This document shows, piece by piece, positions 33,091 to 44,798 of a DNA stretch of 64,000 nt. A program made the translations under genes and the position numbers. This stretch comes from Carya illinoinensis (taxonomy: Eukaryota; Streptophyta; Magnoliopsida; Fagales; Juglandaceae): the NCBI RefSeq assembly GCF_018687715.1, contig NC_056766.1, forward strand, positions 12,858,501-12,922,500, in the 5' to 3' direction. Position 1 is the stretch's first letter; each line of letters starts with the position of its first letter. The notes beneath the pieces were generated by a model. That model was not told the origin of the DNA, did no database searches, and was given only the letters and a program-made list of their open reading frames with translations.

Positions 33091-35913
33091 ATGTCACTAT
33101 GGAAGCCTATAACTCACTGTGCTGCTATAATCAAGAACAAGAAGAGCAGGAGGAGAGATGGTTCTGGTCTGACCGAGGAAGGGAAGAGAAGGCCATCGAT
33201 TCTCCGGCAATTGCAGGAGAATAAGCTCAGAGAGGCTCTTGAGGAAGCATCTGAGGCTGGTTCTCTTTCTAAATCACAAGACATTGATTCCTCGGAGCCT
33301 TCGAACCAAGAGGGTGGTGGCGGTCTCGGGCGCTCGAGATCCCTTGCTCGCCTCCATGCCCAGAAGGAATTCTTGCGTGCCACTGCTCTCGCTGCGGACC
33401 GGACCTTTAGCTCAGAGGAGCGCATTCCTAGCTTCCAGGATGCCTTCAATAAGTTCCTTACAGCGTACCCCAAGTTTCAATCCACGGAAAAGATTGACCA
33501 GTTGAGGTTGAACGAGTATCGCCATCTAACCGAGTCGTCCGCAAAGGTATGCCTTGATTACTGTGGCTTTGGCCTCTTTTCGTATCTTCAAACTCAACAA
33601 TATTGGGAGTCATCGGCATTTACTTTGTCCGAGATAACTGCGAATTTGTGCAACCATGCCCTTTATGGAGGTGCCGAGAAAGGTACCGCAGAAGACGATA
33701 TCAAGACTAGGATTATGGATTATTTAAACATACCTGAAAAGGAATATGGGCTTGTTTTTACTGTGAGTAGAGGTTGTGCATTTAAGTTACTTGCTGAGTC
33801 TTACCCGTTCCAAACAAACAAGAAGCTTTTGACCTTGTTTGATCATGAGAGCCAGTCTGTGAATTGGATGGCTCAGAGTGCCAAGGAGAAAGGTGCTAAG
33901 GTTCACAGTGCCTGGTTTAAATGGCCTACCATGAAACTCTGCTCCAGGGAGCTGAGAAAGAAAATTGCAAATAAGAAGAGGAGGAAGAAGGATTCTGCAG
34001 CCGGCCTTTTTGTTTTTCCTGTACAGTCGAGGGTAACTGGGGCCAAGTATTCTTACCAGTGGATGGCACTTGCTCAGCAAAACAATTGGCATGTATTGCT
34101 TGATGCTGGGTCATTGGGTCCCAAGGACATGGACTCTCTCGGATTGTCCCTCTTTCGGCCAGATTTTATCATCACCTCGTTTTACAGGGTATTTGGCTCG
34201 GACCCAACTGGATTTGGATGCCTTTTGATAAAGAAATCTGTGATGGGAAGCCTGCAAAACCCATCTGGACATACTGGGTCAGGAATGGTGAGGATCCTCC
34301 CGGTTTTCCCCCAGTACCTTAGTGACTCCGTGGATGATGTTTTGGTTGGAATCGAAAATGATGCATTAAATGGCAATGAAGAGTCCCTCCCCGAAACACA
34401 TGGGGGTTCGTTGATGCCTGCCTTTTCAGGTGTCTTCACTTCCAACCAGGTGAGGGATGTCTTTCAGGCTGAGACAGAACAAGATAACAGCTCAGACAGG
34501 GATGGCGCTAGCACTTTATTTGAGGAGGCTGAGAGCATTTCAGTTGGAGAGGTTATGAAAAGTCCAGTTTTCAGTGAGGATGAATCATCAGAGTATTCAT
34601 ACTGGATCGATTTGGGTCAGAGTCCATTTGGGTCTGATAATTCTGGCCAATTGTCAAAACAGAAAGCAGGCTCACCTTTGCCACCGTTGTGGTTTTCTGG
34701 CACAAGAAGCAGTAAGCGACTCTCTCCGAAACCAACGTCGAAATTATCAAAGAGCCCAATGCATGATGACAGGATGGTAAACCTCAAACTGCATGAGGAT
34801 CCTGTGTTGTCCTTCGATGCTGCTGTGTTATCAGTGTCTCAGGAACTTGATCGTGTTAAGAAGATTCCTGAGGAGGAGCATTTTGTAGAAGCAGATGCCT
34901 CTCAAATTAGTGATTATTACGCAGATTCCCAGCAAGTTGAGATCCAAGAAGAGCAAGTGCACAGTGATACAATGTTGAGTTCTACTGCAGAAGAGTCCAG
35001 ACTCAAGAACCAGAATTCCAGCCTTCAGCCTGGTAATCGTGAGCATTCCTCAACCTCTGAAATACGTCAAGAAGTGAAAGAAAGTGCTATAAGGAGAGAA
35101 ACAGAAGGTGAGTATAGACTGCTTGGAAGGAGGGAAGGTAATCGATTTGCTGGTGGTAGATTTTTTGGTCTTGAAGATGGTGACCGAGTTGCGAGCATGG
35201 GCCATAGGGTCTCTTTTAGCATAGAAGATAACCAAAAAGAAGATTTGAACCGTTTGTTTGTGTGTGGAGAAACATCTAGGACTACCCTTGGTGATGATGA
35301 GTCTGTAAGTGATGGTGAATATGGTGACGAGCAAGAGTGGGGAAGGAGGGAGCCTGAGATAATTTGTCAGCATCTTGACCATGTTAATATGTTGGGTTTG
35401 AACAAAACTACCCTCAGACTGCGGTATATGATCAATTGGCTTGTTACCTCATTACTTCAACTTCGGTTACCTGGTTCAGATGAAGGCAACGGAGAGCCGC
35501 TCGTGCAAATATATGGCCCTAAAATTAAATATGAAAGGGGTGCTGCTGTAGCTTTCAATGTGAGGGGGGGCAGTGGAAGAGGGCTTGTTCACCCAGAAAT
35601 TGTACAGAAGTTGGCCGAGAAACATGGCATTTCTCTTGGAATTGGTATCCTTAGTCACGTTCGGAGAGTGAATGGTCCAAAACAGCACTGCAGATTTGAC
35701 CTTGATGATACAGCCTTGTGCAAACCAATGGCTAATGGCTGCCAAGATGGTAAAAACGTGTTCTTCAGAGTTGAGGTTGTTACTGCATCACTCAGTTTTC
35801 TTACCAACTTTGAAGATGTATATAAGATGTGGGCTTTTGTGTCCAAGTTTCTTAATCTGTCATTTGTTGAAGGGGATGAATTATGTACAGTCCCAGAAAG
35901 TTCAGAAGATTAG
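33091..35913 (+). CDS. Molybdenum-cofactor-sulfurase-like PLP-fold protein
   Basis: An intronless 940-residue protein starts [12 protein letters not shown]. It resembles the plant family represented by Arabidopsis At2g23520, At4g37100 and At5g66950, annotated as PLP-dependent transferases or Moco-sulfurase-like. Residues about 100-450 carry the aminotransferase class V/NifS-like fold, with [10 protein letters not shown] (H252), [16 protein letters not shown] (D338) and [16 protein letters not shown]. In ABA3-type sulfurases the FYK-type lysine binds PLP; here the equivalent residue is R366. A long Ser/Glu-rich, probably disordered segment occupies about 470-770, and a conserved C-terminal block follows from [12 protein letters not shown]. 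No MOSC domain is present. The in-frame codons upstream of 33091 contain no ATG, so 33091 is the start. Catalytic activity is doubtful and the function is unknown. Confidence 0.92.
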   Translation: MSLWKPITHCAAIIKNKKSRRRDGSGLTEEGKRRPSILRQLQENKLREALEEASEAGSLSKSQDIDSSEPSNQEGGGGLGRSRSLARLHAQKEFLRATALAADRTFSSEERIPSFQDAFNKFLTAYPKFQSTEKIDQLRLNEYRHLTESSAKVCLDYCGFGLFSYLQTQQYWESSAFTLSEITANLCNHALYGGAEKGTAEDDIKTRIMDYLNIPEKEYGLVFTVSRGCAFKLLAESYPFQTNKKLLTLFDHESQSVNWMAQSAKEKGAKVHSAWFKWPTMKLCSRELRKKIANKKRRKKDSAAGLFVFPVQSRVTGAKYSYQWMALAQQNNWHVLLDAGSLGPKDMDSLGLSLFRPDFIITSFYRVFGSDPTGFGCLLIKKSVMGSLQNPSGHTGSGMVRILPVFPQYLSDSVDDVLVGIENDALNGNEESLPETHGGSLMPAFSGVFTSNQVRDVFQAETEQDNSSDRDGASTLFEEAESISVGEVMKSPVFSEDESSEYSYWIDLGQSPFGSDNSGQLSKQKAGSPLPPLWFSGTRSSKRLSPKPTSKLSKSPMHDDRMVNLKLHEDPVLSFDAAVLSVSQELDRVKKIPEEEHFVEADASQISDYYADSQQVEIQEEQVHSDTMLSSTAEESRLKNQNSSLQPGNREHSSTSEIRQEVKESAIRRETEGEYRLLGRREGNRFAGGRFFGLEDGDRVASMGHRVSFSIEDNQKEDLNRLFVCGETSRTTLGDDESVSDGEYGDEQEWGRREPEIICQHLDHVNMLGLNKTTLRLRYMINWLVTSLLQLRLPGSDEGNGEPLVQIYGPKIKYERGAAVAFNVRGGSGRGLVHPEIVQKLAEKHGISLGIGILSHVRRVNGPKQHCRFDLDDTALCKPMANGCQDGKNVFFRVEVVTASLSFLTNFEDVYKMWAFVSKFLNLSFVEGDELCTVPESSED

Positions 35914-36383
35914 GATTCGGAGCTTGTATCCATGTTTTTGTTTTCATTTTGAAGATACAGCAACCCCACCAACGCTTTTAGCTCTGTGGGACTGGAAATG
36001 CTGGAGCTTTAACCTTTCTGTAATGAAATCTGAGACAGTGAATTAGTGGGAGATGTTGAAGCAAAGAAACAATGGAAAGGTATGGTATTGTGAGGTCTTT
36101 GTTTTTTTGTACCCCCACAGGAGCTTTTCCTTTTGAGATGGTGAATTTTTTCATTCTTGTTATATCGATGGATGATTTTTATTTTTTATTTTATTTTTTA
36201 TTACCTTAAATGTGGAGTTTGCTTGAAATTCATATGTGAGCTGAGGAAGTAATATGGAATGGGAAAGAGTCAAAATTAGTCTGAAAACCGTTTCCAATTT
36301 GTGCAATAGGTGTTTGAACTAACCATGTTCATATATTTTGGAGACAAACTCAAATACCATGTTCTATTCTATTTTGTCTTTGC

Positions 36384-36414
<31 letters not shown>
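35914..36414. other. 3' UTR and flank, (TA)n microsatellite
   Basis: The region after the stop probably holds the 3' UTR. A (TA)n run lies at about 36389-36413, directly before the LTR-like segment. Confidence 0.5.
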
Positions 36415-36417
<3 letters not shown>

Positions 36418-36925
36418 AAGGGTCAAATTGGTAGCTTATAATTTAGCCTCGAGATAAGGTCGAAAATCAAGCTAAGAGATAAAGTCAAGAAAAGATAATA
36501 CAAGTTGACTTAGACTCCTAAAAAGAAAAGGCTTCATAAGGCAAGTTCAACTCAATGACCCTAAAGAAATATACCTCTATATAAGACAAAGATCCCACAA
36601 ATTGGGGGACCTTCAACAGACTCTCCATAGGCTCAGGAGGACTTCTCGACACATAGACTAAATTCATCCATTGTATTGAACAATACGTGAGGCCATATGA
36701 GATTGTAAAATTATCAATCATAGTAGATTTTGCTCCCAAGCAACCCGTGGATATAAAATTTTATGTCAAACTACGTAAATTTTCATATCTCTTCATTTAT
36801 TTTTATTTATTATTTATTTTATAGAAGAACGTGAAGAACATCGTATCGAACCCAAGTCACCATCATGGGTCGGGGATACTTCCTTCTTTTGTTCCGATCT
36901 GTTATGCAAATTTTAGGTATTAACA
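36415..36925 (+). mobile_element. Solo-LTR-like segment
   Basis: The segment starts TGTAAGGGTCAAATTGG and ends GGTATTAACA. It contains CTCTATATAAGAC as a TATA-like region and, near 36850-36920, GAACCCAAGTCACC and TTTTGTTCCGATCTG, a composition typical of the U3-R-U5 part of plant Ty3/gypsy LTRs. No matching target duplication is clear, so the right border is uncertain and may extend to about 36935. Confidence 0.45.
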
Positions 36926-38465
36926 CACGCATATAATTTCTGTGCTAAATAATTTCTTTCATTCTATTTCGTCTCTCCTTCCCTGCTCGGTACATATTGA
37001 TATTTTTTTGCCAATTATGTATGCATTGAGTTTAAATTAGGTAGATCACTACCTTGAAATCTTGTAAAAGTTTGCACAATCCACACTCTTAAGATGTTAT
37101 TGTTTTTGGACCAAGACAGAAAATGTCTTTGCTAAACATAGGGGAGATTAAGCTCCCTTACCTACACGGGAGAGATGCATTCTCATGAGTCATGGCATTA
37201 AAATTAAAGTGAAATAATTAACTAGAATTTGAAAGGTCTTCTCCCAATTGAGCCACATACCTTTTTGAGTAATTTAATACTATAGTAAAATAATTGAAAG
37301 AGTGCTTGAATTTGAATGGTCAGAAATATAACACTTTATCTTTTTATCCGAAGTTACCAATGGTTGTTTTAACAGCTATTTAATTTTACCTTTCAGAAAG
37401 TAATGACGACATGGGCTAGAGATCTTCTTCGACGTGCTTCTGCTTTCTGCGTAGACTCTGCTGCAAGACAAATGAGGCAATCTGCAATTGAGTCTGCAGC
37501 ATCATCCGAGTTAGCTCGGCCTCCGTTTCGATCCGCCGCTTCTCTAATTCCAATCACGAGGCCTCCCTCGCCTTGGCCATTTTGCCTGGTTGGTCTCATT
37601 TTTCTTCACTTCCCCAATTCATCTCATTTTTTGTGGGTGTCCGACTTGTCCAACTTCAGCCCGAGAGATCGATCACTTTTATTTTTATACATTTTTTTAT
37701 AAAATTTTTGTAGGAAGAGAATTTGCATCTTGAACCTGAGCCCAGAGGCCAAAAATGAAGCTTTATGCACCTGCATATCGTTTTATCTGACTAACCGCAA
37801 AAGAAAATAGATCGTCGTGCACTTGCGGAACTAGAAAATCATATCAGAAACTAAATAGCGTGCCTAAAGCTGGAAGATATTACCTTCTCCATTATTCAAT
37901 GTTTTTGAGCTCCAAAGCTTGCAGTTCTTAAAAACAACTAGATCAAAATGTTTGCTCGGCCATTAGACTGATTGCCACGAGAAGATTATATCAAAGCGTG
38001 AAGCTTGCAAAATGCAATTGAGGGCAAGGGCGTTCGTCGGGTCAGGTAGGCTTATATCGGTTTGTGTTTTCTGGATACGGGTCGGTCCGGGGTTGGATCC
38101 AGACACAAACCTGAAATTACATCGCGAGAGTTTAATATAGCTTGTTCATGTTTAAAATTCCATGTATTGAAATAGCTCTCTTGATTTCAAAACGCTCAGA
38201 ACTTACATTGGGAGGGCGAAAATAGATAATTTTACCCAACATCATTCCTTAAAAAATCTCTCATATAAGGTGCAGTTGAAGATTATAGGTGTTATAGTTT
38301 GTTGAGGAAATCACATTATATACCTCAAAGTTACCTCTGTAATGTTAAATTTTGTATTAAAAAAGCTATCCAAACTGGTTTTGACACCCTAAATTATCAA
38401 ATTTGGACAATTTACATTGATTAAGATAAGATCGGATCGACGAAAACTAAAACGTTGATATATCT
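36926..38465. other. Intergenic region
   Basis: Mostly AT-rich. A less AT-rich island at 37390-37700 holds a 99-residue frame described separately. Near 38030-38110 a GC-richer segment (GTTCGTCGGGTCAGGTAGG, CGGGTCGGTCCGGGGTTGG) looks like a degraded transposon end. Confidence 0.4.
37403..37702 (+). other. Possible gene fragment with presequence-like N-terminus
   Basis: A 99-residue frame beginning MTTWARDLLRRASAFC is preceded by the acceptor-like CTTTCAG at 37391-37397. Arg, Ser and Ala spacing in the first 40 residues looks like a mitochondrial presequence, but no family is recognised. The second half is hydrophobic and could be intron read-through. This may be a gene fragment or chance. 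Confidence 0.2.
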
Positions 38466-38645
38466 ATAAGAAAAATAATAGTTGCAGTCGTGATTACGCA
38501 AGCGTCGTACAATCACTTTTGAAAAAAATGAATAAATACAGGACATACATGAAAAGAAATTAATTTTTCAATAATACTTTACTCTTTTTTAAAACGATTG
38601 CATTTTACTTACGCACTCTAGAATTGTATGTAACATTACTCATTT
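38466..38645. mobile_element. MITE with GTCGTG-type inverted ends
   Basis: The left end AATAATAGTTGCAGTCGTGA with CAAGCGTCGTACAATCAC and the right end AACGATTGCATTTTACTTAC with ATTGTATGTAACATTACTC are imperfect inverted repeats of about 45 bp. A related copy, itself interrupted, lies at 20165-20590. Confidence 0.6.
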
Positions 38646-39185
38646 TGACACTTTTATTATCATAATTACTAGCTAAATGGATAGTGAATTTACAAATAAA
38701 GGTTTGGATAAAAGTGACTAAGGGTCATCGCAAGTCAAAGTTTAAAGTTTGCGGAAGTGCTTGTCTTTTCATCTATTCTTATTACATTTTATGGTGCGAG
38801 AGACTTTCCCAAACTCACTTCTTCTTGATAAATAACTCTTCTCTTGCTTCTACCACATACTCTACAACATCAACACGAACAACCAATGCTAACACTCCTA
38901 CCAACTCATTCCCTTGCTTAATTTGTTAGAGGATCATGGGTTTCCAAATTATGTGGTAAAGCCTTTTACATGGTCTTATTATGGCAATCTAATATGGTAG
39001 TTTATTAGGTAGTGTCCACAACTCAATGTTTTAAATTCCGTTTCCAATTTAAGCACTGGAATAGAATATTTTAGTATCGATGTATTCCGAATCTCCGATA
39101 TACCATTTTAGAATTAACTATATATATGTGCATTTTTATATGTATATATAAATTGATAACTAATAAAATAAATACATGTATATGT
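38646..39185. other. Intergenic region
   Basis: No gene is recognised. An 81-residue frame at 38684-38929 lacks any domain. Confidence 0.35.
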
Positions 39186-39190
39186 AAGTG

Positions 39191-42100
39191 TGTGACGTCC
39201 CCAAATTCTGTTTGGGATCGGACGGACATTTGAAGCGTCGAGACATGCAACACAAGGTTACCTGCCCCCGTTCATGACATATAAGATGCAATATTCCTAA
39301 CATGCATCTAACAATATGCAATATTCGCAGCGGATAAATTTTTTCTTTAGCAATACTATGCACCAAATTGAAAATATCCCAAATGCTTAAAACATATTTC
39401 ATACATAAAAATCCATTGAACAACTAAGATCACAACACTAGTCCAAAATGGTTATGATCCAAAAAGTACTAGAGATGCAACTCAATCATACAAGTAGTAA
39501 TTTACGTCAATTACTATGTTAAGATTTATGTCGCATCGTCGCTTAGTCAACTGTGTCTAGTTGATCAGCTTCTGATTCTCCTTCAGGTCCTGTAACAAGA
39601 TCTACCATTCGGGGGGAATGGTAGTTGGGACTACCAAAGTGAGATTTGATTACAAATCTCAGTAAGTTAACAAAAAACTTCCACACAAGCTAATAATGCA
39701 TGGATGACAATAAAAGCATAAATGCATAATCAAATTCATAAGTAATTAAAGCATAACTTGGCGTACAACATAGCATAATTGACATAACTTAAATTGAAAC
39801 ATGAACTGAACTTGACTTGACATGAACTTGATCTGAAACTTGACTTAGCATGAACTTGCTTTGAAACTTGAATTAACATGAAAAATACATACTCCACAGT
39901 TGTTGTGGCCCCATGTATTCTACGTGTAAATACATACTCCACAGTTGTTGTGGCCCCATGTATTCTACACAAACTTGACTTAACATAAAACATACATACT
40001 CCACAGTTGTTGTGGCCTCATGTATTCTACGTGTCACAATTGCTGTGTCTCACATATTGTATGCGTCACAATTGCTGTGACCCCATACATAAGTAATCAA
40101 GATGAAACGTGACTGGAATATGAAATGACTGAAGCCTTGACGTAACATAACGTGACTTGAATATAACTTGAAATACATGACCAACTTGAGATAGAAACAT
40201 TTCGTAACATGGCATAACATATAATAGACAACATATTTAACATGACATACTTGTAACAGTGAATATTACATGACTTGACATACATGTAATAGATGACATA
40301 CTTAGCATGACGTATTTGTAATGTACAGTAATACATAACAGAATATATTATGTAACAGATAAAAATTGATGACAGAATAAATTCTGTATAATAGACAATT
40401 ACGTGATAACTTGGCATGGCATGACATATATGATAATACACATACATACACTGTAGTTCCTTTACTTAGCACACATACACAGTAGACTGCTAGTAAGTTA
40501 AAAGCTAACTTACCTCGATCTCCGCGTTTCTTATAAAATTTCAAGTGCGACCACGAGGAACTGTAATTAGTGATTCTAAAAGTTAAAACTAAATCACTAA
40601 TAATTTGAAATATGGAAAATACTAACTTAAAGAGTAAAATTTTCATTTTACTCTCTACATGTGGGAAAATGACTGTTTTACCCATAACTTAAGGATTTTG
40701 CATACTAACTCCAAAAGTTTTCAAAATTTACATTCTTCATGTAAATTTTGTCCTAAACTTAAATATCAACTCAGAAAAATTTAAAACAAAACACAACTAT
40801 GAAGAACACACTATGACCGAAACATCCATAGGTCATTTTTCTTGATTTTTGTTGCAATTCCTTCTAACTTCAAAACTCATGCTTAAACCAAAATTTTGCA
40901 ACAAACATCTTCCAATCCTAAGTTCAAAACCATACTTAAAACATCCATTTAGAAAAAGCTAATAATTAACACCAAACTTTTTTTTGTAAAAAGATCAAAG
41001 CACTTGAATCACAAGTTTTGACCTTAAATCAAAACATCTCCAAGAATTTCAAAAATCAAATCTTACTTCTAACATATTCATAATATCATCCTAACATCAA
41101 CCATGCTTTAAATCATCAAACTAAAGTCACCAAAATCACAAAATAACATTTGGAGTTTTTGGTTTTACACTTAGTCCAAAAACATAAACTTTTCCCTCAA
41201 CTAGTTTTGATAAATCTCTTGATCTATGACTTATAAATATATGATCTTCAAACCAAACCATCACATGGTTTAAAAAGATGTCCTAAAACATATATAAGCT
41301 TCTAATTCAAGATCACATGGTTAGAAATTAACCAAAACATAAATTTAGCCAAGAATATCCACACTTTGACTTATTTGAATATCTCTTTGCATAAAATTTC
41401 ATATCTTTGAAACTAACACCAAATATCTTCAAAATAATAATATAACATGTATATAAGATGCTTATGATCCTCCAATAAAATTATCAAAGTCATTGGAATA
41501 GGTTTAGACCACCAAAGAGTTAAACTTTCTCAAAACAGAAACTGTTTTTCTTCTTCCAGTTTCTAAGTTTCTAAATTTAAGAAAATCTTTCATCAAAACC
41601 TTTAATCATGCAAAAATCCTCAACCAATAGTCACATATACATGTTAACAATATTCCATAAAAATTTTGGACCAATATCTATCCATTAGCTTGGTCAAAAA
41701 CTCCAAACTATAACATATTCTCCAGTTTATCTCCCAGAATGACCTTTCTATAGTTTACACAATATTTTACTGACCAAATGATTTTCAAATGGGGCAAATA
41801 AGATATCCATGTAAACTAGACTAAAAAAGGAACAACTTATATGAAGGAGACTTTATGATAAAATGCTTACAAAAGCTTCGAAATGGGTGTGCAAAAGACC
41901 TCCTAAAAGCTGTCTGAGAGAGAGTGTTTGATATTCTTTCAATGGAAAGTGTAAATGAAGATAATTTCGTGGGGAGAGGTGGCTGGAGATACTTATGGAT
42001 GAGATATGGAAGAGATGAGGCTGGAGTTGAGAGTTGAGTGTAGTTTTCTCCTACCCAAAATATCTATAAAAGATTATCTCATAATATTCTATCCAATAGT

Positions 42101-42514
42101 ATCTACAAAAAATCAACTTAAGATATTTTTATCTAATAATATCTATAAAAACCAACTCAAAATATTTTTACCCAATAATATTCATGAAAATTACCTCAAG
42201 ATATTTCTTTTTATCCAATAATATCTACAGTTTTGAACAGACGTTTTGTCCGTAAATATGAAAAAATATTATTGCGCCATAAGACTTTAAATAACCCTCC
42301 GTGTCTAATGGCACAAACCATAATACATTTTGACACTTCTAACTATCTCCAATAATCAAAAACACACTTCTGATACCATAATAAATAATAACATTAACTA
42401 TGTAGTTAGACAAAAATCTATACGATTAATGGATTTATGAAAACTTATGGGGTTTTCACGAGATTCCTAAAGTTAATAGAAATTTCACAATTAAATTTCT
42501 AGCGGGCTGTTACA
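39191..42514 (-). mobile_element. 3.3-kb solo-LTR-like element, copy 2 (inverted)
   Basis: On the plus strand it starts TGTGACGTCCCCAAATT and ends CTAGCGGGCTGTTACA, flanked by the 5-bp duplication AAGTG (39186-39190 and 42515-42519). It is collinear with the reverse complement of 14252-17443 along its whole length, with scattered substitutions and indels. No gag-pol coding or internal LTR pair is seen. As with copy 1, a solo LTR of a long-LTR Ty3/gypsy family is the simplest reading. Open frames at 39736-40447 on the minus strand mirror those of copy 1 and are LTR sequence. Confidence 0.87.
39883..40095 (-). repeat. Hairpin repeat array inside solo LTR copy 2
   Basis: Three units with CCACAGTTGTTGTGG occur, each with the minus-strand stem-loop CCACA-ACAAC-TGTGG. 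They are followed by two related CACAATTGCTGTG units. It is the inverted counterpart of 16611-16755, with extra units. Confidence 0.85.
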
Positions 42515-42519
42515 AAGTG

Positions 42520-44400
42520 TGTATCATGTATGCGTGTATATATGTAAATGAATTGACGATTTATAAAATGAATATACATTGAGAACATTAAAAGAAAAGT
42601 AGAGATATTAATGTCAAAAGATAATATTAAGAAAATTACAAACTTGAGTTAAGATACAAAAAAATAAAAGAAAAAAATTAAAAGAGCTGATAAATTATTA
42701 AAAATTATGATATTTAAAAAAGAGAGAATGAGAGAACATATTTAAAATTACAAAAAAAATGGTATAAATACTTTTTAGAATTTAGAATTAATTAAATACT
42801 ATTTAAAATTGACAAAATTGCTATTCAAATTCAAGAAAATTATAAAATTGCTATTAAAACAGTCCGAAATGAAATGGGTCCAGAATGCTAATTTCAATTT
42901 AAACTTGACCAGAATGGCTGAAACGAACTACTTATTAACGAAAAATTCTAGTTGAAATGATCGGAACGAATGGAATTAAAAATTATACTACAAATTCAAT
43001 GGCGATATTTTGTTCAGGTCGAGTTTGAAGATCCAAAAAAGGAGAAAAATAAAGGAATTGCGCACTCGAGATTTTCCCAAATGCGAGTGGTTCTTCTAAC
43101 TCTTCAGTTCTCAAATTGGCTAAGTGAGACTCTTCTAAGTAAAATAGTATGGAAGACCCCATGAATATATTGGGTGGAGGCTGGAGCAGTGCTTTTAGAT
43201 TCCATCAAACAGGAGAAAGAACGATTATCTCTGGCTGTGTACCATTTTGAAGGGGAAGTCTAGATTTTGTATCCACTTTTTAAGGATATTGAGGAGATGA
43301 TGTCCTTCGAAATGTTGAAAATCTTATATGTGAGATTACTATTTCAATGTAGAGCAAAATAAGTATGCTTTAGATAAAAATTAAAAAATAATAAAAAAAG
43401 ACAAATAGCTATTCCAATTTAATTGCTCTTTAAATATAGAGTTTTACTACATACAAGCACAGTCGTGTACTAATCTGTGTATTAATATTGATTTATTCAT
43501 ACTTAAAATTTAAATTAACACTATTTTTAATTAAATCTACTTTTTGACCAATCACATCACATTGGTGTACAGATTAGTGCACAATTATACTTGCAACTAT
43601 ATTTTTCCTTAAATATATATGGCTAATCTAATGTTGCTATTGCTAGGCACTTGTGTCTTGTATAGGAAAATTCATTCTTTATTAACTTGGTAATCTTAGA
43701 ATTGAAATTTTAGAGTTTTTGTTTAATTCTAAAATTTAGAGCCGCTGCATTTGAATATAAAGATGAGTTAAATTGAATTGTAAATAGTAATATTTTGTGA
43801 GTTCTATTGAGATGAGTTTAACTTTTTTAGATTGAAATATTTTAATTTTTTAGATTAAAATGTATGAAATAGGTTGAGATGAATTTAACTTCTTTTTTTT
43901 TTAATGAAAAATTGAAAAAAATAGTTGGTTATTTCAATAATTGGTTTGAAATAAATATATGCATAAATTTCTTGTTTAACATTAAATGTATCATAAATGC
44001 TATAAGATCAACTTTATAGATATATCTGCTCGTCTTATAGTTTGGATAAAGATTTTACATCTAAAATTTAAGGGTTCGTTTGGACATTTAAATTATCTCA
44101 AAATTATGTAAATAATAGTGAAATGATTTGAATTAAGATATTTTATCAAATTTTGAGATATGAGAGAAAAAAATTGAATAAAAATATTATAAAATATTTT
44201 TTAATATTAATTTTATTTTAAAATTTGTAAATATTGTACTAATTTTTATATTTAAATAATGATTAGGTAAAGATTAGGTTAAAAATTAAAAATGAAAATA
44301 TATTTCACATTTGGGTGACTATTGAAAATAAAATTCTGATAAATTTAAAAAAATTTGAGAATGCCGTATCTCAACTTTTATGTCCAAATTGTTACTCTTA
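42520..44400. other. Intergenic region with MITE remnants
   Basis: AT-rich. The stretch at 42840-42990, together with 39030-39110 on the far side of the solo LTR, looks like an older repeat into which the LTR inserted. A MITE-like segment at 43440-43615 has ends ACAGTCGTGTACTAATC and CAGATTAGTGCACAATTATA. A GATGA-type relative lies near 44060-44330. No gene is recognised. Confidence 0.45.
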
Positions 44401-44640
44401 TACTCACGCGCCTTCGTCCCGCGTATACACAGAACCGGTACGGACTGAAAGATGACATTTCCTACGTGCGAATCACACGCTTAAAAATCTGACACGTGCA
44501 GTGGCCCCTCCCTTCCAGCACCTGCAAATGGGGGGCAGTGTTTCCAAGATCAGAGAGCAATACAGTACAGTCTCTCCTGCTTCGATTTGATCTTCTCGAC
44601 TTCCCCTCCTCCTCTCCCCCCTACCGATCCCTAATCTTCC

Positions 44641-44660
44641 CTCTCTCTCTCTCTCTCTCC
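44641..44660. repeat. (CT)n in the 5' leader of the B3 gene
   Basis: A CT run within a pyrimidine-rich leader is followed at 44758-44776 by a 19-A run shortly before the ATG at 44799. Confidence 0.85.
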
Positions 44661-44798
44661 TCTTCTTTTCTTTTCTCTTTTTTTCCTTTACCTTGATAGT
44701 TTTCGGGAAAATCTTTTCTTTGGTTCCTCCGAAAATTTGTCAAAATCTGTTGTGTTGAAAAAAAAAAAAAAAAAAAGCACTAGAGAAAAGGAGGTTTG

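Noticed and set aside
33114..35846. Many frames overlapping the sulfurase-like gene in other frames
   Set aside because: They are shadows of a long real coding region and lack domains.
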